A DNA stretch of 36,532 nt from Gammaproteobacteria bacterium (GCA_024638505.1 JAHEKE010000010.1:57692-94223), one strand, 5' to 3'. Counted from the first letter of the stretch, positions 23,331-32,266 are shown. The notes: a model not told the origin generated them from the sequence alone. A program made the numbers and translations.

Positions 23331-25556
23331 CTATTGCACGGAGAAATACTTCACTGCTTCGGGAGTGACATAGATGTACTGGTCGTTTGTCACCTGCGTT
23401 CCTTTCCTGTTTGTATACACGTAACCGCAGAAGGGTTGACTTAGGATATAACCTTCGATTTGAAGGCATAGCTGGGCTTCCTCTAACTTAGCAACCCCGG
23501 TCTGGAAAGAGTTAGCGCTGCGGTATACAAACTCACCCTCCTGACCTATATACTGCATGAACGGGACGCCATTTTGATGCGTTCCTGTCCAAGTACGACC
23601 CATCGTAACACCTTGAAGTGCAGTGCTATGCAGACGGTCATCTGCGTTGCCTTCGAATCCGAAAGGCCATTCGGAAAGACCCGCCTTGCGTAAACCATCC
23701 AGAAGGTGATCAAGATCCTGCCGCTCTTTATAGTAGATATGGTTCAACGCAGAATATCGAATATTGCCGGCATGGAGTATCTTAGTATATGCATCGACCT
23801 CAGCCTTTGCTTTGGCCAATTGATCAGACCAAGCATAAGCCGCGGCCAGATAGTCCCGGCCGGATTCTGTGTCAGGACTGGCGTCTCGTGATTTTTCAAG
23901 TAGCTCAATAGCACGTCCGTAGAGCCGCCCGGTGAAGAACACGAAGCCGGCGATCCATTGCTCCCCAGGGTTTGGTTTAGGGTTTAGCTTCAGTGCCCAC
24001 TCCGTGTGCTCGATCGCTTCTGCGTGTATCCCAGAGAATGCTAAAACCAGGCCTAGATTTAGATGTGAATCTGCATCGTTTGGGGCTAAGGAGACAGCCC
24101 GGCGAGCCGAATTAATCGCTTCGTTGTGTCTTCCCTCTACCACTTGTAGGACACCCAGTACTGAATAGGCTCGAGGATTCCCTGAATCCAACTCTAGTGC
24201 CTTAGTTGCAGCGGCGTACGCTCGTTTCCGTGCGACGGCTCCGGAAACCAGATTATTGAAGTCCAGGCGCCAAAGTTCTACTTGAGTTCGAGCATACCCC
24301 GCGTAGGCATCGGCGAAATCCGGATCCAACTCAATTGCCTTCTCATAGAAAGCAAGCGTCTCTCGAAATGTAGACGATACAGCGAGGTAAGTCCCTTGCT
24401 CTGCACGCTGATAGTAATCATATGCCTCCAGATTCGTCGTCGGCATACGGACGAGCTGCTCTCGCTCTGGCTCAGTCAAGTTAACAGCCAGGGCGGATAC
24501 AATCTGACCGATCACCTCGTCCTGGATCTTGAATATATCGGCAGTACCACGATCGTATCTCTGTGCCCACACATGATGCCCGCTTGTCGCGTCAATTAAT
24601 TGTGCATTGATACGCATATTGTCGCCTAATCGACGAACACTGCCCTCTAGCACGTGGCTCACACTGAGTTCCTTGCCGACCTTTTTTATGTCTACTGCTT
24701 TATCTTTGTAAGTAAACACGGTATTTCGGGCGATCACTAGTAAACTCGATATCTTGGATAAGTCCGTAATCAAATCATCGGTCATACCGTCTGCAAAGTA
24801 TTGATCCTCCGACACTCCCCCCATGTTGGTAAACGGCAGCACGGCGATAGACGGTTTGTCAGGCAGCGTAAAAGGGGTTTGCTCCACCGAGGCTGATTCA
24901 TCACGAACTTCCCAAGGCTTAAACCATATCGCAACAATACCAGCTGTCACAGCAGCAATAGTCGCAACAGCGACTAGTATATTGCGCAATCGGTGATCAG
25001 TGCGCTCAGGTGTAGGAACAACTTCGTTACTTTTTAGGAATACCGAGTACGCGTGAAAGGATTTACTAAAACCTTTGAACGCGTGCGCGCCTAGATCCAC
25101 ATATTCGAATGGGAATCTACCAGGTATAGTCTCAACAGCGGCAGCTTGAATCACAACACCACCGGGTGTTGCGAGTTGCTCTAGGCGCTGCGCTAATACA
25201 ACACCCTCTCCGGTAATGGTATCGTCAGCAATCACGACCTCACCCATCGCTACGCCTACTCGGATGACGGGTTGAATTGGGTCACTCAAACTCGCAACGT
25301 AGTCACTCTGATCGGCTTGAAAAGCCAGGGCAGCACTGACTGCACTCGAAGCACGTTCAAACTCAGCAAGTAGCGCATCACCTCGCAGTTCCCGTACCCG
25401 GCCCTGATATTTGGTGATCGTGTCACTGAAACGGTGGAAGGTATGCTGAATGCGTTCATGCGCGATCTGCTCATCTTGTTGTACTAACCCAGTGGAGCCC
25501 GCAACGTCTGCGTGCAAAATGACAGCTAGTTTGCCGGATCGGCGATGCTCTGCCAT
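23331..25556 (-). CDS. Class III cyclase - TM - TolB_N-like - TPR protein with degenerate active site
   Basis: 741 aa from ATG 25556, with GAGGAA 5 bp upstream (a TTG at 25568 is less likely). Residues 10-175 are the cyclase domain, 191-212 one transmembrane helix, about 235-370 a TolB_N/FlgO-like domain (PSIAVLPFTNMGG...YFADGMTDDLITDLS), about 385-600 TPRs, and 640-741 a beta-rich domain (MGRTWTGTHQNG...). Metal aspartates D17 and D60 are kept and R124 is present, but the transition-state Asn is Val120 and the usual substrate Lys is Glu56. Catalysis is therefore doubtful, and it may act as a nucleotide sensor or pseudo-enzyme. The cyclase is cytoplasmic with the TPR part periplasmic. It is a paralogue of the protein at 28164. 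Confidence 0.88.
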   Translation of the reverse strand: MAEHRRSGKLAVILHADVAGSTGLVQQDEQIAHERIQHTFHRFSDTITKYQGRVRELRGDALLAEFERASSAVSAALAFQADQSDYVASLSDPIQPVIRVGVAMGEVVIADDTITGEGVVLAQRLEQLATPGGVVIQAAAVETIPGRFPFEYVDLGAHAFKGFSKSFHAYSVFLKSNEVVPTPERTDHRLRNILVAVATIAAVTAGIVAIWFKPWEVRDESASVEQTPFTLPDKPSIAVLPFTNMGGVSEDQYFADGMTDDLITDLSKISSLLVIARNTVFTYKDKAVDIKKVGKELSVSHVLEGSVRRLGDNMRINAQLIDATSGHHVWAQRYDRGTADIFKIQDEVIGQIVSALAVNLTEPEREQLVRMPTTNLEAYDYYQRAEQGTYLAVSSTFRETLAFYEKAIELDPDFADAYAGYARTQVELWRLDFNNLVSGAVARKRAYAAATKALELDSGNPRAYSVLGVLQVVEGRHNEAINSARRAVSLAPNDADSHLNLGLVLAFSGIHAEAIEHTEWALKLNPKPNPGEQWIAGFVFFTGRLYGRAIELLEKSRDASPDTESGRDYLAAAYAWSDQLAKAKAEVDAYTKILHAGNIRYSALNHIYYKERQDLDHLLDGLRKAGLSEWPFGFEGNADDRLHSTALQGVTMGRTWTGTHQNGVPFMQYIGQEGEFVYRSANSFQTGVAKLEEAQLCLQIEGYILSQPFCGYVYTNRKGTQVTNDQYIYVTPEAVKYFSVQ

Positions 25557-25657
25557 TTGGTTCCTCAACAGGACCAGAATGAGGGAATATGTTACACCAT
25601 CTCAAATACTGTTTTTTTGCGCCCCGTTTGCGATAGCTTAGGAGTCACTCGACTGGC

Positions 25658-25951
25658 CGCTTCTGGCCGAAGCTGTGTGAAAACTCATTTTCTGTTTCGG
25701 ATTTGAAAGTTCGACTTCGTAGGATCGTGTGTATTCCAAGATCTCCATTGTAGGAAGGGTAGACGGACCCCTAAATTTAGTGTGATTTGGAGTTTTCACA
25801 CAGCCTCGGCCGTTCAGAGCCGGTGCATTCAAAAATAGGGAAGTAAAAACATGCTTTTTACGATCAGGCTGCTTTGCAGGTGGGAGCCGACATTCTCTTC
25901 AATCTTGCTGCAAAGCAGCAGCCACAGCAGCTTACGACCCGAAGCGGACCT
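25658..25951 (+). repeat. Dispersed 140-bp repeat, copy C, split by a MITE-like insertion
   Basis: The opening CTTCTGGCCG (about 25661-25669) is separated from its continuation GGCCGTTCAGAGCC (from 25808) by the inserted element at 25665-25811. The copy then continues TTCAAAAATAGG, ACGATCAGGCTGCTTTG, CTTGCTGCAAAGCAGCAGCCACAGCAG and ends AAGCGGACCT. It confirms that the insertion is younger than the repeat. Confidence 0.6.
25665..25811. mobile_element. MITE-like element (147 bp) with 22-bp terminal inverted repeats
   Basis: The ends at 25665-25686 and 25790-25811 are inverted copies with one mismatch in 22 bases, each containing the core CTGTGTGAAAACTC or its complement. The interior has no coding capacity. 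Both outer ends carry GGCCG, which could be a target duplication derived from the invaded repeat. If so, the element proper is about 137 bp. The ACGGACCCCTAAATTTA segment inside resembles a GAGGACCCCCTCAATTTAG segment in the element at 21782. Confidence 0.65.
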
Positions 25952-26015
25952 CGCGATCCATTGCTTCCAGCAGCGACGTCTGTGGCGCCGCGGCGACTAG
26001 TTTGAGTTTGCTCCC

Positions 26016-26960
26016 TCAGATAATGAAGTCTCTCAGGGTGTCGATGTTTGGCGTTTCGACTGACGACATCGCAGTCAGCTGTTGAAACTCGCGCGCGAGA
26101 TCTTCCATCTCGTCTCGAGCTGCCTTCGCATGCATGGCAAAGGCTACCTCCGCAAATTTGCTTTCTAGCAACACCCTCACCCCCCTCATGCTCATGATCT
26201 CTGGTAGCCAGTAGATCAGGTTGAGCTCGAAGGGCTGCCGTTTACTGAATCCGAGCGCCTTGAGCACACGGAATCCCTCCTTGGCCGCTCGGACCAATGC
26301 GCGAAGCGTCTCTTTGTCCTTCGCCGCTTGGTAGTTGTCGCAGTCGTGCTTGTACAGCGCGCCGGCAAGCGGGATGACCAGTGCGGCATGATATTTGAGC
26401 CATCCGTCGATTTCCCTGGTCTGAACTACAGGAACTCCAGCAGATACAAAGAGGGATTTGACTGCCACCGTTCTCTCTTTGCTCTGGCCATCGATTTCGC
26501 CGATGGTAATGGCTCTCCGCTTTCCCTTCGGCTTTTCTCGATCGGCAAAATGGACGACCTGCTCACGAATTCCCCCACCTACACCGGGGAAGCCCATCAG
26601 CAGTTTCTCGACCGGTAGGTGCTTTACATACTCATCGAAGCCGAGAGCGTTATTGCCCATGAACAGGACGTTCTTGACGCCCGGGCTCGCCGCAAGAATC
26701 TCGAAGACAGGGAGCAGCTTGTTCTTTCTGATAGCAACGACCACCAGGTCGTATTCGTCATCCGCCTTCAGTTGGTTCACGACTTCGACTCGCGACGAGC
26801 CCCGTTGGCCGGTAAGTTCGTTTAGCAGGACCAGGCCGTTTTCTTTGAGCCAGTCATGCCGCTCACCGCGGGCAAGAACAGTCACATCACCGCCTGCCTG
26901 GTGAAGCAGGTGTGCATAGACAGATCCCACAAGCCCCGCGCCGAAGAATAGAGTTTTCAT
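26016..26960 (-). CDS. Ketopantoate reductase-like (ApbA/PanE family) oxidoreductase
   Basis: 314 aa from ATG 26960 (a TTG lies two codons upstream). The N-terminal Rossmann motif GAGLVG (residues 7-12) is followed by TVLARGERHDWL and the KPR pattern DLVVVAIRKNKL. The mid-protein FPGVGGGI and the C-terminal domain beginning WLKYHAALVIPLAGALYKH (Lys189 as candidate catalytic lysine) fit ApbA. The usual N/A-rich helix after the lysine is altered, so it may not make pantoate; NAD(P)-dependent 2-ketoacid or aldehyde reduction is the safer statement. No pan genes are nearby. Direct repeat copies C and D bracket it. Confidence 0.8.
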   Translation of the reverse strand: MKTLFFGAGLVGSVYAHLLHQAGGDVTVLARGERHDWLKENGLVLLNELTGQRGSSRVEVVNQLKADDEYDLVVVAIRKNKLLPVFEILAASPGVKNVLFMGNNALGFDEYVKHLPVEKLLMGFPGVGGGIREQVVHFADREKPKGKRRAITIGEIDGQSKERTVAVKSLFVSAGVPVVQTREIDGWLKYHAALVIPLAGALYKHDCDNYQAAKDKETLRALVRAAKEGFRVLKALGFSKRQPFELNLIYWLPEIMSMRGVRVLLESKFAEVAFAMHAKAARDEMEDLAREFQQLTAMSSVETPNIDTLRDFII

Positions 26961-27029
26961 CAGCAACGATCATTACGCTCCAAAGTCCGAGGGGAGGGAC
27001 TATATACCAAGGCGACCACGGGAGTGCTA

Positions 27030-27170
27030 GCTTCTGGCCGTTCAGAGCCTGTTGATACAAGAATAGAAAGGGAGCAATAGGTTTTTCGCGATCAGGCAGC
27101 TTTTCCGCCAATAGCTGCCACCGCTTCATTTTTGTTGCTGCACAGCAGTTATAGCAGCGTGCGGCCCGAC
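27030..27170 (+). repeat. Dispersed 140-bp intergenic repeat, copy D
   Basis: A well preserved copy: CTTCTGGCCGTTCAGAGCC, TTGATACAAGAATAGAAAGG, GCGATCAGGCAGCTTTTCCGCC, TTTTGTTGCTGCACAGCAG, TTATAGCAGCGTGCGGCCCG. It is the best reference for the family consensus together with copy A. It lies between the panE-like gene and the secreted protein gene. Confidence 0.65.
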
Positions 27171-27257
27171 GGCGTCATTGGCAATAACTTCAACGCGCGT
27201 CCGGTATTCAGCAAAGCGGCCCTTTTAAAACAGCCTAATGCATACAGCGATGTTTCC

Positions 27258-28136
27258 CTACTCACTATCCGGCGCGTACCGAACCTCCGTTGCGAAACCA
27301 TTGCGTACGTAAACGGTTTTCGGGCTGAATTTCCATGGCCTTGGTGGAACGAGCAATTCGTCAGTTACAGTGTCCTCGATCTGAATGACGATCTTCTTGT
27401 CCTTTTCGCCTGGCTCGAAAGAAACGATGACTATGTATGCTCCCGTGGCCTCTTCCTCCTTCTGAAAGAAGGTATCTTGCGTGTTCATATCGAAGGGAAC
27501 AACGTACTCTGAGCGCGGGACGCGCATCAGAAACGGCGACGTAGTTGTCGGCTCGGAAGCGGCAGCCCCGACCGTGGATCCGGGAAAGGACAGTCGGGTC
27601 TGGTCGGTCCACTCAGGAGCGCCGTCCACCTCGGGACCATAGAGCAGAAGTCTGATCGCCGCCTTGTTGTCCGCCAGCATTTCACGCGTGGACGCGTAAC
27701 CCAGCGCATCCGCCATCATCGGTAGCGGCCAGGTGTGCTCCGAACCCTCGGCTCGAGGGGTGTTGACCCTCTCTAAGTCCAGTTCGCCATCGTCCTTCGG
27801 AACCTCGTATGGTTGCGTGATAGTACGGGGAAACCGGTCTCCCTCTACGACCAACCTGAAGGTCGGCTCCGAGGTTGTGAGCGTTAACTCAAACGCACCG
27901 CCCTCGCCTGTAATGGCAAATACGTCGGGTCGCCCATCCACTGAGACTCGCGCGCCCCTGCGTGCTGATTTGATGGTACCCTGCTCCTTACTCAGGCGTT
28001 GATACCAAGCGAATCCGCGTGAATCAGAGTCCCAGACCGAACCCTTCACTAAAACGGTAACTTCCTGCGCCTCGGCGGTGTCGAAGAAATAAAGGTGAGT
28101 TACAAATATGAACAACAAAGCCAATAGTCTTTTCAT
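27258..28136 (-). CDS. Secreted protein of unknown function, cyclase-linked
   Basis: 292 aa with a strong AGGAGG 7 bp before ATG 28136. The signal peptide spans about residues 1-23 (FIFVTHLYFFDTAEAQE). Residues about 25-110 look like a carboxypeptidase-regulatory-like beta-domain (VTVLVKGSVWD, RGARVSVDGRPDVFAITGEGGAFELTLT). The C-terminal half (FLMRVPRSEYVVPFDMNTQDTF, KKIVIQIEDTVTDEL) is beta-rich and unfamiliar. It starts 27 bp after the stop of the upstream cyclase-TPR gene on the same strand, so it is almost certainly co-transcribed. It could be a periplasmic partner of that protein's TPR part, which is inference. Confidence 0.7.
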   Translation of the reverse strand: MKRLLALLFIFVTHLYFFDTAEAQEVTVLVKGSVWDSDSRGFAWYQRLSKEQGTIKSARRGARVSVDGRPDVFAITGEGGAFELTLTTSEPTFRLVVEGDRFPRTITQPYEVPKDDGELDLERVNTPRAEGSEHTWPLPMMADALGYASTREMLADNKAAIRLLLYGPEVDGAPEWTDQTRLSFPGSTVGAAASEPTTTSPFLMRVPRSEYVVPFDMNTQDTFFQKEEEATGAYIVIVSFEPGEKDKKIVIQIEDTVTDELLVPPRPWKFSPKTVYVRNGFATEVRYAPDSE

Positions 28137-28163
28137 AATATTTCCTCCTTTGACAACCTAGAA

Positions 28164-30056
28164 TCACATGGACATGGGCTCTTCGCCAGCCCTGCCTTCC
28201 GGCATCCCTGATTTTCGCAGTCCCGTAAAAAATCTGGTCATCAACTTTGGGGTCCATTTATAAAAACAGCGTGCACGTTCGTCTTCTATGGACGCGCCTG
28301 GAAAAATTCGAAGTACTTCTCGAGTTTGCTCCTCTGCTTCTTTCAATAATCCCTTTTCCGTAAACAGAACGGCTAGGTGCCGGCGCACCGGTAAAAAGGC
28401 AGGTGCCCGAGTAACAACACGCTTCATTAGCTCTATGGCCTTCTCGTGGTCCTCCAATAAGTAATAGGAATGACCAAGGTAGAATAAGTAATAGAAGGGG
28501 TAGTGTGGGTTGAGGCGCATGGCTCTTTCAATGTTCTTCTTGCCGTCTTCAGGTTTACCCGACCAGTTCAATACGTTGCCGAGTTGCGCATGCGCTTCCG
28601 CGTTGTTGGGCCCGAGAGCGACAGCACGACGGGCCGCCGCAATCGCCTTGTCGTGTTGCCGTGTCGCGAAATAGGCCCAAGCCAACCGTGCATGTGCAAG
28701 AGGCAAGGTATCATCCAGCTCGACGGCACGTTCAGCTGCTATGAGTGCCCCATTGATGACTTTTGGATCCCGGCTCATGGGCATTATGAAGCTGGAAAAG
28801 TAAGTGAAAGACTTCTCTGCATATGCGGCGGCAAATTCTGGATCAAGTTTAATCGCTTGATCAAAGAGTTCACGTGCCTTTTTATGAGCTCCTTTTGTTC
28901 CTTTTAGGTAAGTGCGCCCACGTAAAAATAGATCGTAGGCCTCGACTACGTCGGTATGTCTAATGGCCTCTCGGCTCTGTTCATCTTCAGTCAATATTAC
29001 CTGCAGCGAGGTGATCACCGTGCTGGTGATTTCATCTTGGACTTTGAAGATATCGTCGACCTCGAACTCATAACGATCCGCCCAAAGATGATGACCGGTA
29101 GTGGCATCTATGAGCTGCGCATTGATGCGAACACGATTGCCAGCTTTTTGTACGGAACCCTCGAGGACATAGCGTACACCTAACTCACGTCCTATTTCTC
29201 TCACGTTCTTGGGTTTACCCTTATAGGTAAACACCGAGTTGCTGGCAATGACGAAAAGATTAGAAAACTTTGAAAGGTCTGTGATAAGGTCATTAGTGAT
29301 CCCATCGCTGAAATAATCCTGGCTAGATTCATCGCTCAAAGTTTCAAATGGGAGCACGGCAATGGATGGCTGATCAGTGGTATGCGCCCCCGGTTGCTGT
29401 GACACAATTTCTTCACCTTTTTTCCAGGGTGTAAGCCATGTGACAGCGGAGACCAACAGCAACGCGACAACACCTGCAGCAATTCCAATCTTCCGAGCTT
29501 GAGCTTTTTGGTGCATTGAAGAAACCACACTGTCATCGAACACAACCTGATAAGCGAGTACGGGTTCCTCGATGTTCTTTACTTTTTGTTTGCCGATGTC
29601 GTGATACTTAAACGGAAGTTTGTTACCTGCAGCAGTACGTGCAGCATGTGAGATGCAAATGCCGCCTGGCTCGGCTAATGTTTCAAGTCTGGCTGCTACG
29701 TTGACACCATCACCATATATATCCTCTCGATCAACGATCACTTCGCCCAGATTCAAACCGACGCGGAAACGTACTTTCCGTTTCTCCGGTAAATCTGCGT
29801 TCTCGTCTTTGAGTAATTGCTGAATCTTCACCGCACAGGTCAACGCATCCGTTACAGTGCTGAAGTCAGCGAGAATTGCGTCGCCAGCATAGTGAACGAC
29901 GTTACCGCCATGGTTTCTGATAGATTCGGAAATTAGATCTAGATAACTGCTTAACCGCCGGTGTGTGCCTTCCTCATCCTCACCGGTCAGAGCGCTGTAA
30001 CCGACTACATCGGCATAGACAATGGCAGCCAGTTTACGCGGTAAACGATCGTCCAT
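28164..30056 (-). CDS. Class III cyclase - TM - TolB_N-like - TPR protein
   Basis: 630 aa with GGAGG about 10 bp before the ATG. Residues 8-175 are the cyclase domain with D16 and D59 (metal), D112 (EDIYGDGVN, purine specificity), N119 and R123, all intact; the usual substrate Lys is His55. A transmembrane helix spans about 190-207, a TolB_N/FlgO-like domain about 228-345 (SIAVLPFETLSDE, YFSDGITNDLITDLSKF, YVLEGSVQKAGNRVRINAQLIDATTGHHLWADRYE in pieces), and TPRs about 365-600. It should make cyclic nucleotide in response to periplasmic input, or the reverse. It differs from its paralogue at 23331 by the intact active site and the absence of the C-terminal beta domain. The secreted-protein gene follows by 27 bp. 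Confidence 0.9.
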   Translation of the reverse strand: MDDRLPRKLAAIVYADVVGYSALTGEDEEGTHRRLSSYLDLISESIRNHGGNVVHYAGDAILADFSTVTDALTCAVKIQQLLKDENADLPEKRKVRFRVGLNLGEVIVDREDIYGDGVNVAARLETLAEPGGICISHAARTAAGNKLPFKYHDIGKQKVKNIEEPVLAYQVVFDDSVVSSMHQKAQARKIGIAAGVVALLLVSAVTWLTPWKKGEEIVSQQPGAHTTDQPSIAVLPFETLSDESSQDYFSDGITNDLITDLSKFSNLFVIASNSVFTYKGKPKNVREIGRELGVRYVLEGSVQKAGNRVRINAQLIDATTGHHLWADRYEFEVDDIFKVQDEITSTVITSLQVILTEDEQSREAIRHTDVVEAYDLFLRGRTYLKGTKGAHKKARELFDQAIKLDPEFAAAYAEKSFTYFSSFIMPMSRDPKVINGALIAAERAVELDDTLPLAHARLAWAYFATRQHDKAIAAARRAVALGPNNAEAHAQLGNVLNWSGKPEDGKKNIERAMRLNPHYPFYYLFYLGHSYYLLEDHEKAIELMKRVVTRAPAFLPVRRHLAVLFTEKGLLKEAEEQTREVLRIFPGASIEDERARCFYKWTPKLMTRFFTGLRKSGMPEGRAGEEPMSM

Positions 30057-30418
30057 CGAAAGCTGCCCCTCCGAGATAAGGATGTTCGAGAAATACTATC
30101 CCGCGAAAATGCGGGTGACAAGCGAACTTCGGCTGTGGGCGTATAACCCGTCATACGATATGGCGATTTTCCCGAAGCGTAGGGTTCCGGAGTTGGCCGT
30201 GGTTGCTGCCTTCACGCGGGTAATTTAGGATGCTTCGTTGTAAGCTACTAAGTGCTCAGTGCGAGGTGGCTAGGATTGGAATGTTGCTAGGTTAGGCCGT
30301 TCAATTAAAGTAGTTGTAGCCTGTTCCGGTCATTCATGGACTGATCGAGGGTCGTAGAACGGCCAAAAGCCAACTATCCATACACCTTATTTTTTTGTAA
30401 ATCGCTAGCAGACATTTT
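30057..30418. other. Intergenic with a repeat fragment (copy H)
   Basis: 362 bp between two minus-strand genes. It holds only a fragment of the dispersed repeat near 30294 (AGGCCGTTCAATTAAAG) and no gene. The promoter of the cyclase at 30056 must lie here, but no clear consensus was seen. Confidence 0.35.
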
Positions 30419-32266
30419 TCAATTGAATTCAGATGTGCTTGGTTTGGAATTACTTAGGAGACGAACCAGGTCCCGGATGGTAAGGCTATCGAAAAAGCTC
30501 TTGAGACTGATACTAGATTCCAGTATTTCATTCACTCTAACGACAATCTGCATGGCGCGAAGAGAATCACCACCTAGGTCGAAATAAGAATCCGTAACAC
30601 CGACTGGCTCTATCTCAAGGATCTCAGACCAAATACTGGTCAATTTCTTTTCCAAAGTGTTTTGGGGTGCAACATACTCATTTTTCAAAATCGGCCGTAA
30701 CCTTTCCGGTGATGGCAGACGACGTCGGTCTGCTTTGAAATCATTAGATAGCGGTAATTCATTTAGAAACACGAAAGCAGTGGGAATCATATGTGTTGAG
30801 ATACACTTAGTTAAATAATCGCGAATATCCGTTATCGTCAGAGCAACAACGTCGTCAGTAACGATATAAGCCGCTAAGTGACGTTCCTGTACAAGATCTT
30901 TGTAGTCATGCACAACAGCCTGGGAAATACCTCTCATCTTGGTCAATGTGTTTTCAATCGCGGTAACATCAACGAAATCACCAGCAATCTTGACTTGATG
31001 ATCTAATCGACCGAGATGGGTCAAGCAGCCATCGCTGTCCAGGCGTCCTAAATCTCCTGTGTGATAGCACCTGTAATGTTCCCCAGATCTCCTAAATTTT
31101 TGATTGGTTAGCTGTGGCTTTTTCCAATAGCCAGTAGCTAAAAATGGGCTCTCAATAACAATTTCGCCAACTTTGTTGTGAGGCAGTTTGTTACCAGCTT
31201 CATCCTTGATGTGGGCAGCCATATCTTGTACAGGGTACCCGACTGGTATTGCGCTATCTGGTAAAGACTCCGCGCCGCTTCCAATAAAAAATTGTCGTAC
31301 TAGACCACATTCTGTTGCACCAAGCCCGTTTACCAATACACAAGTATCGCTACATATTCCTTTGAAATGCTTAATGTCGAAAGTTGTGGTCTGATCTCCT
31401 TCTAACCTAACCAGACGAAGATCGGGATAGTAGTCTGATGTCTTTAAAAGTTGTCGAAAGATGGAAGGAACAGAATGAAACACTGTCACCCGCTCCTCTT
31501 TCAGCCACTCTGTAAGTGTGTGGAGACCTCTCCTGTGAAGGTTAAAAGGTAAAATAGTCCCACCATTCAAAAGTGCACCAAATAAGCTAGAAATCGTACC
31601 GCTAAAGCTCGGATGCTGCACCATACTCATACGATCTTCAGGAGCGAAACCCAGGGTATTTGTGTAGCGCATTATGTTGTGTAATACATTCCGGTGAGTG
31701 TCCGCTACGCCTTTCGGCGTACCAGTAGAACCTGAAGTGTAAAAAATATATGCGAGGCTATTTGCTGTGGCAGTGTGTTCTAAGTTTTCTTCAAAGGACT
31801 CATCGTCCGTCATAACCGCATCTATTATTAGGCAACGGTTTTTCACCACAGATTGCGCAAGACCAGCATTATCAGCGCTGACAGCCATCGCGCAGGGGTC
31901 TAAGTCATCAATCATTGCGGCCAACATCGAAACTGGAAGTCGGCGGTCCAGTGGAGCATAGATAAATCCAGCCTTCAGAATCGCGAGAAACCAAACGATA
32001 AGCTGGGCACCCTGGTCGAGGAACACCCCAACCGGAGCAGATTTCTTGCCTACTCGAGTGCGCAGTGAATAAGCTAAGCGATTAGCTGCACGATTCAGCT
32101 GTGAATACGTGAGTTCCTCAGCTTCAAATCGAATTGCTAGTTGGTTTGGTCGTTTTGTGACCTGTCGCTCAAAACGATGATGGATGGTCTGCTCGATTTC
32201 GTTTTTACTGAATTCAGCAAAAGAGTCGGGAAAACGAAAAGATTGACGAACTGACAAGTCGCGCAT
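30419..32266 (-). CDS. Standalone NRPS-like adenylation - carrier protein (A-T)
   Basis: 615 aa. Residues about 25-515 are an AMP-forming adenylation domain: YIFYTSGSTGTPKGV (A3), NGLGATECG (A5), CYHTGDLGRLD (A7), HLGRLDHQVKIAG (A8) and catalytic Lys511 in FKADRRRLP (A10). Residues about 535-605 are a carrier domain with phosphopantetheine Ser568 (YFDLGGDSLRAMQ). No condensation, reductase or thioesterase domain follows. The A4 region reads HPSFSGTISSLFGALLNGG, lacking the aspartate that holds the amino group of alpha-amino acids, so the substrate may be another carboxylic acid. No biosynthetic partners or phosphopantetheinyl transferase are in view. Confidence 0.9.
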   Translation of the reverse strand: MRDLSVRQSFRFPDSFAEFSKNEIEQTIHHRFERQVTKRPNQLAIRFEAEELTYSQLNRAANRLAYSLRTRVGKKSAPVGVFLDQGAQLIVWFLAILKAGFIYAPLDRRLPVSMLAAMIDDLDPCAMAVSADNAGLAQSVVKNRCLIIDAVMTDDESFEENLEHTATANSLAYIFYTSGSTGTPKGVADTHRNVLHNIMRYTNTLGFAPEDRMSMVQHPSFSGTISSLFGALLNGGTILPFNLHRRGLHTLTEWLKEERVTVFHSVPSIFRQLLKTSDYYPDLRLVRLEGDQTTTFDIKHFKGICSDTCVLVNGLGATECGLVRQFFIGSGAESLPDSAIPVGYPVQDMAAHIKDEAGNKLPHNKVGEIVIESPFLATGYWKKPQLTNQKFRRSGEHYRCYHTGDLGRLDSDGCLTHLGRLDHQVKIAGDFVDVTAIENTLTKMRGISQAVVHDYKDLVQERHLAAYIVTDDVVALTITDIRDYLTKCISTHMIPTAFVFLNELPLSNDFKADRRRLPSPERLRPILKNEYVAPQNTLEKKLTSIWSEILEIEPVGVTDSYFDLGGDSLRAMQIVVRVNEILESSISLKSFFDSLTIRDLVRLLSNSKPSTSEFN

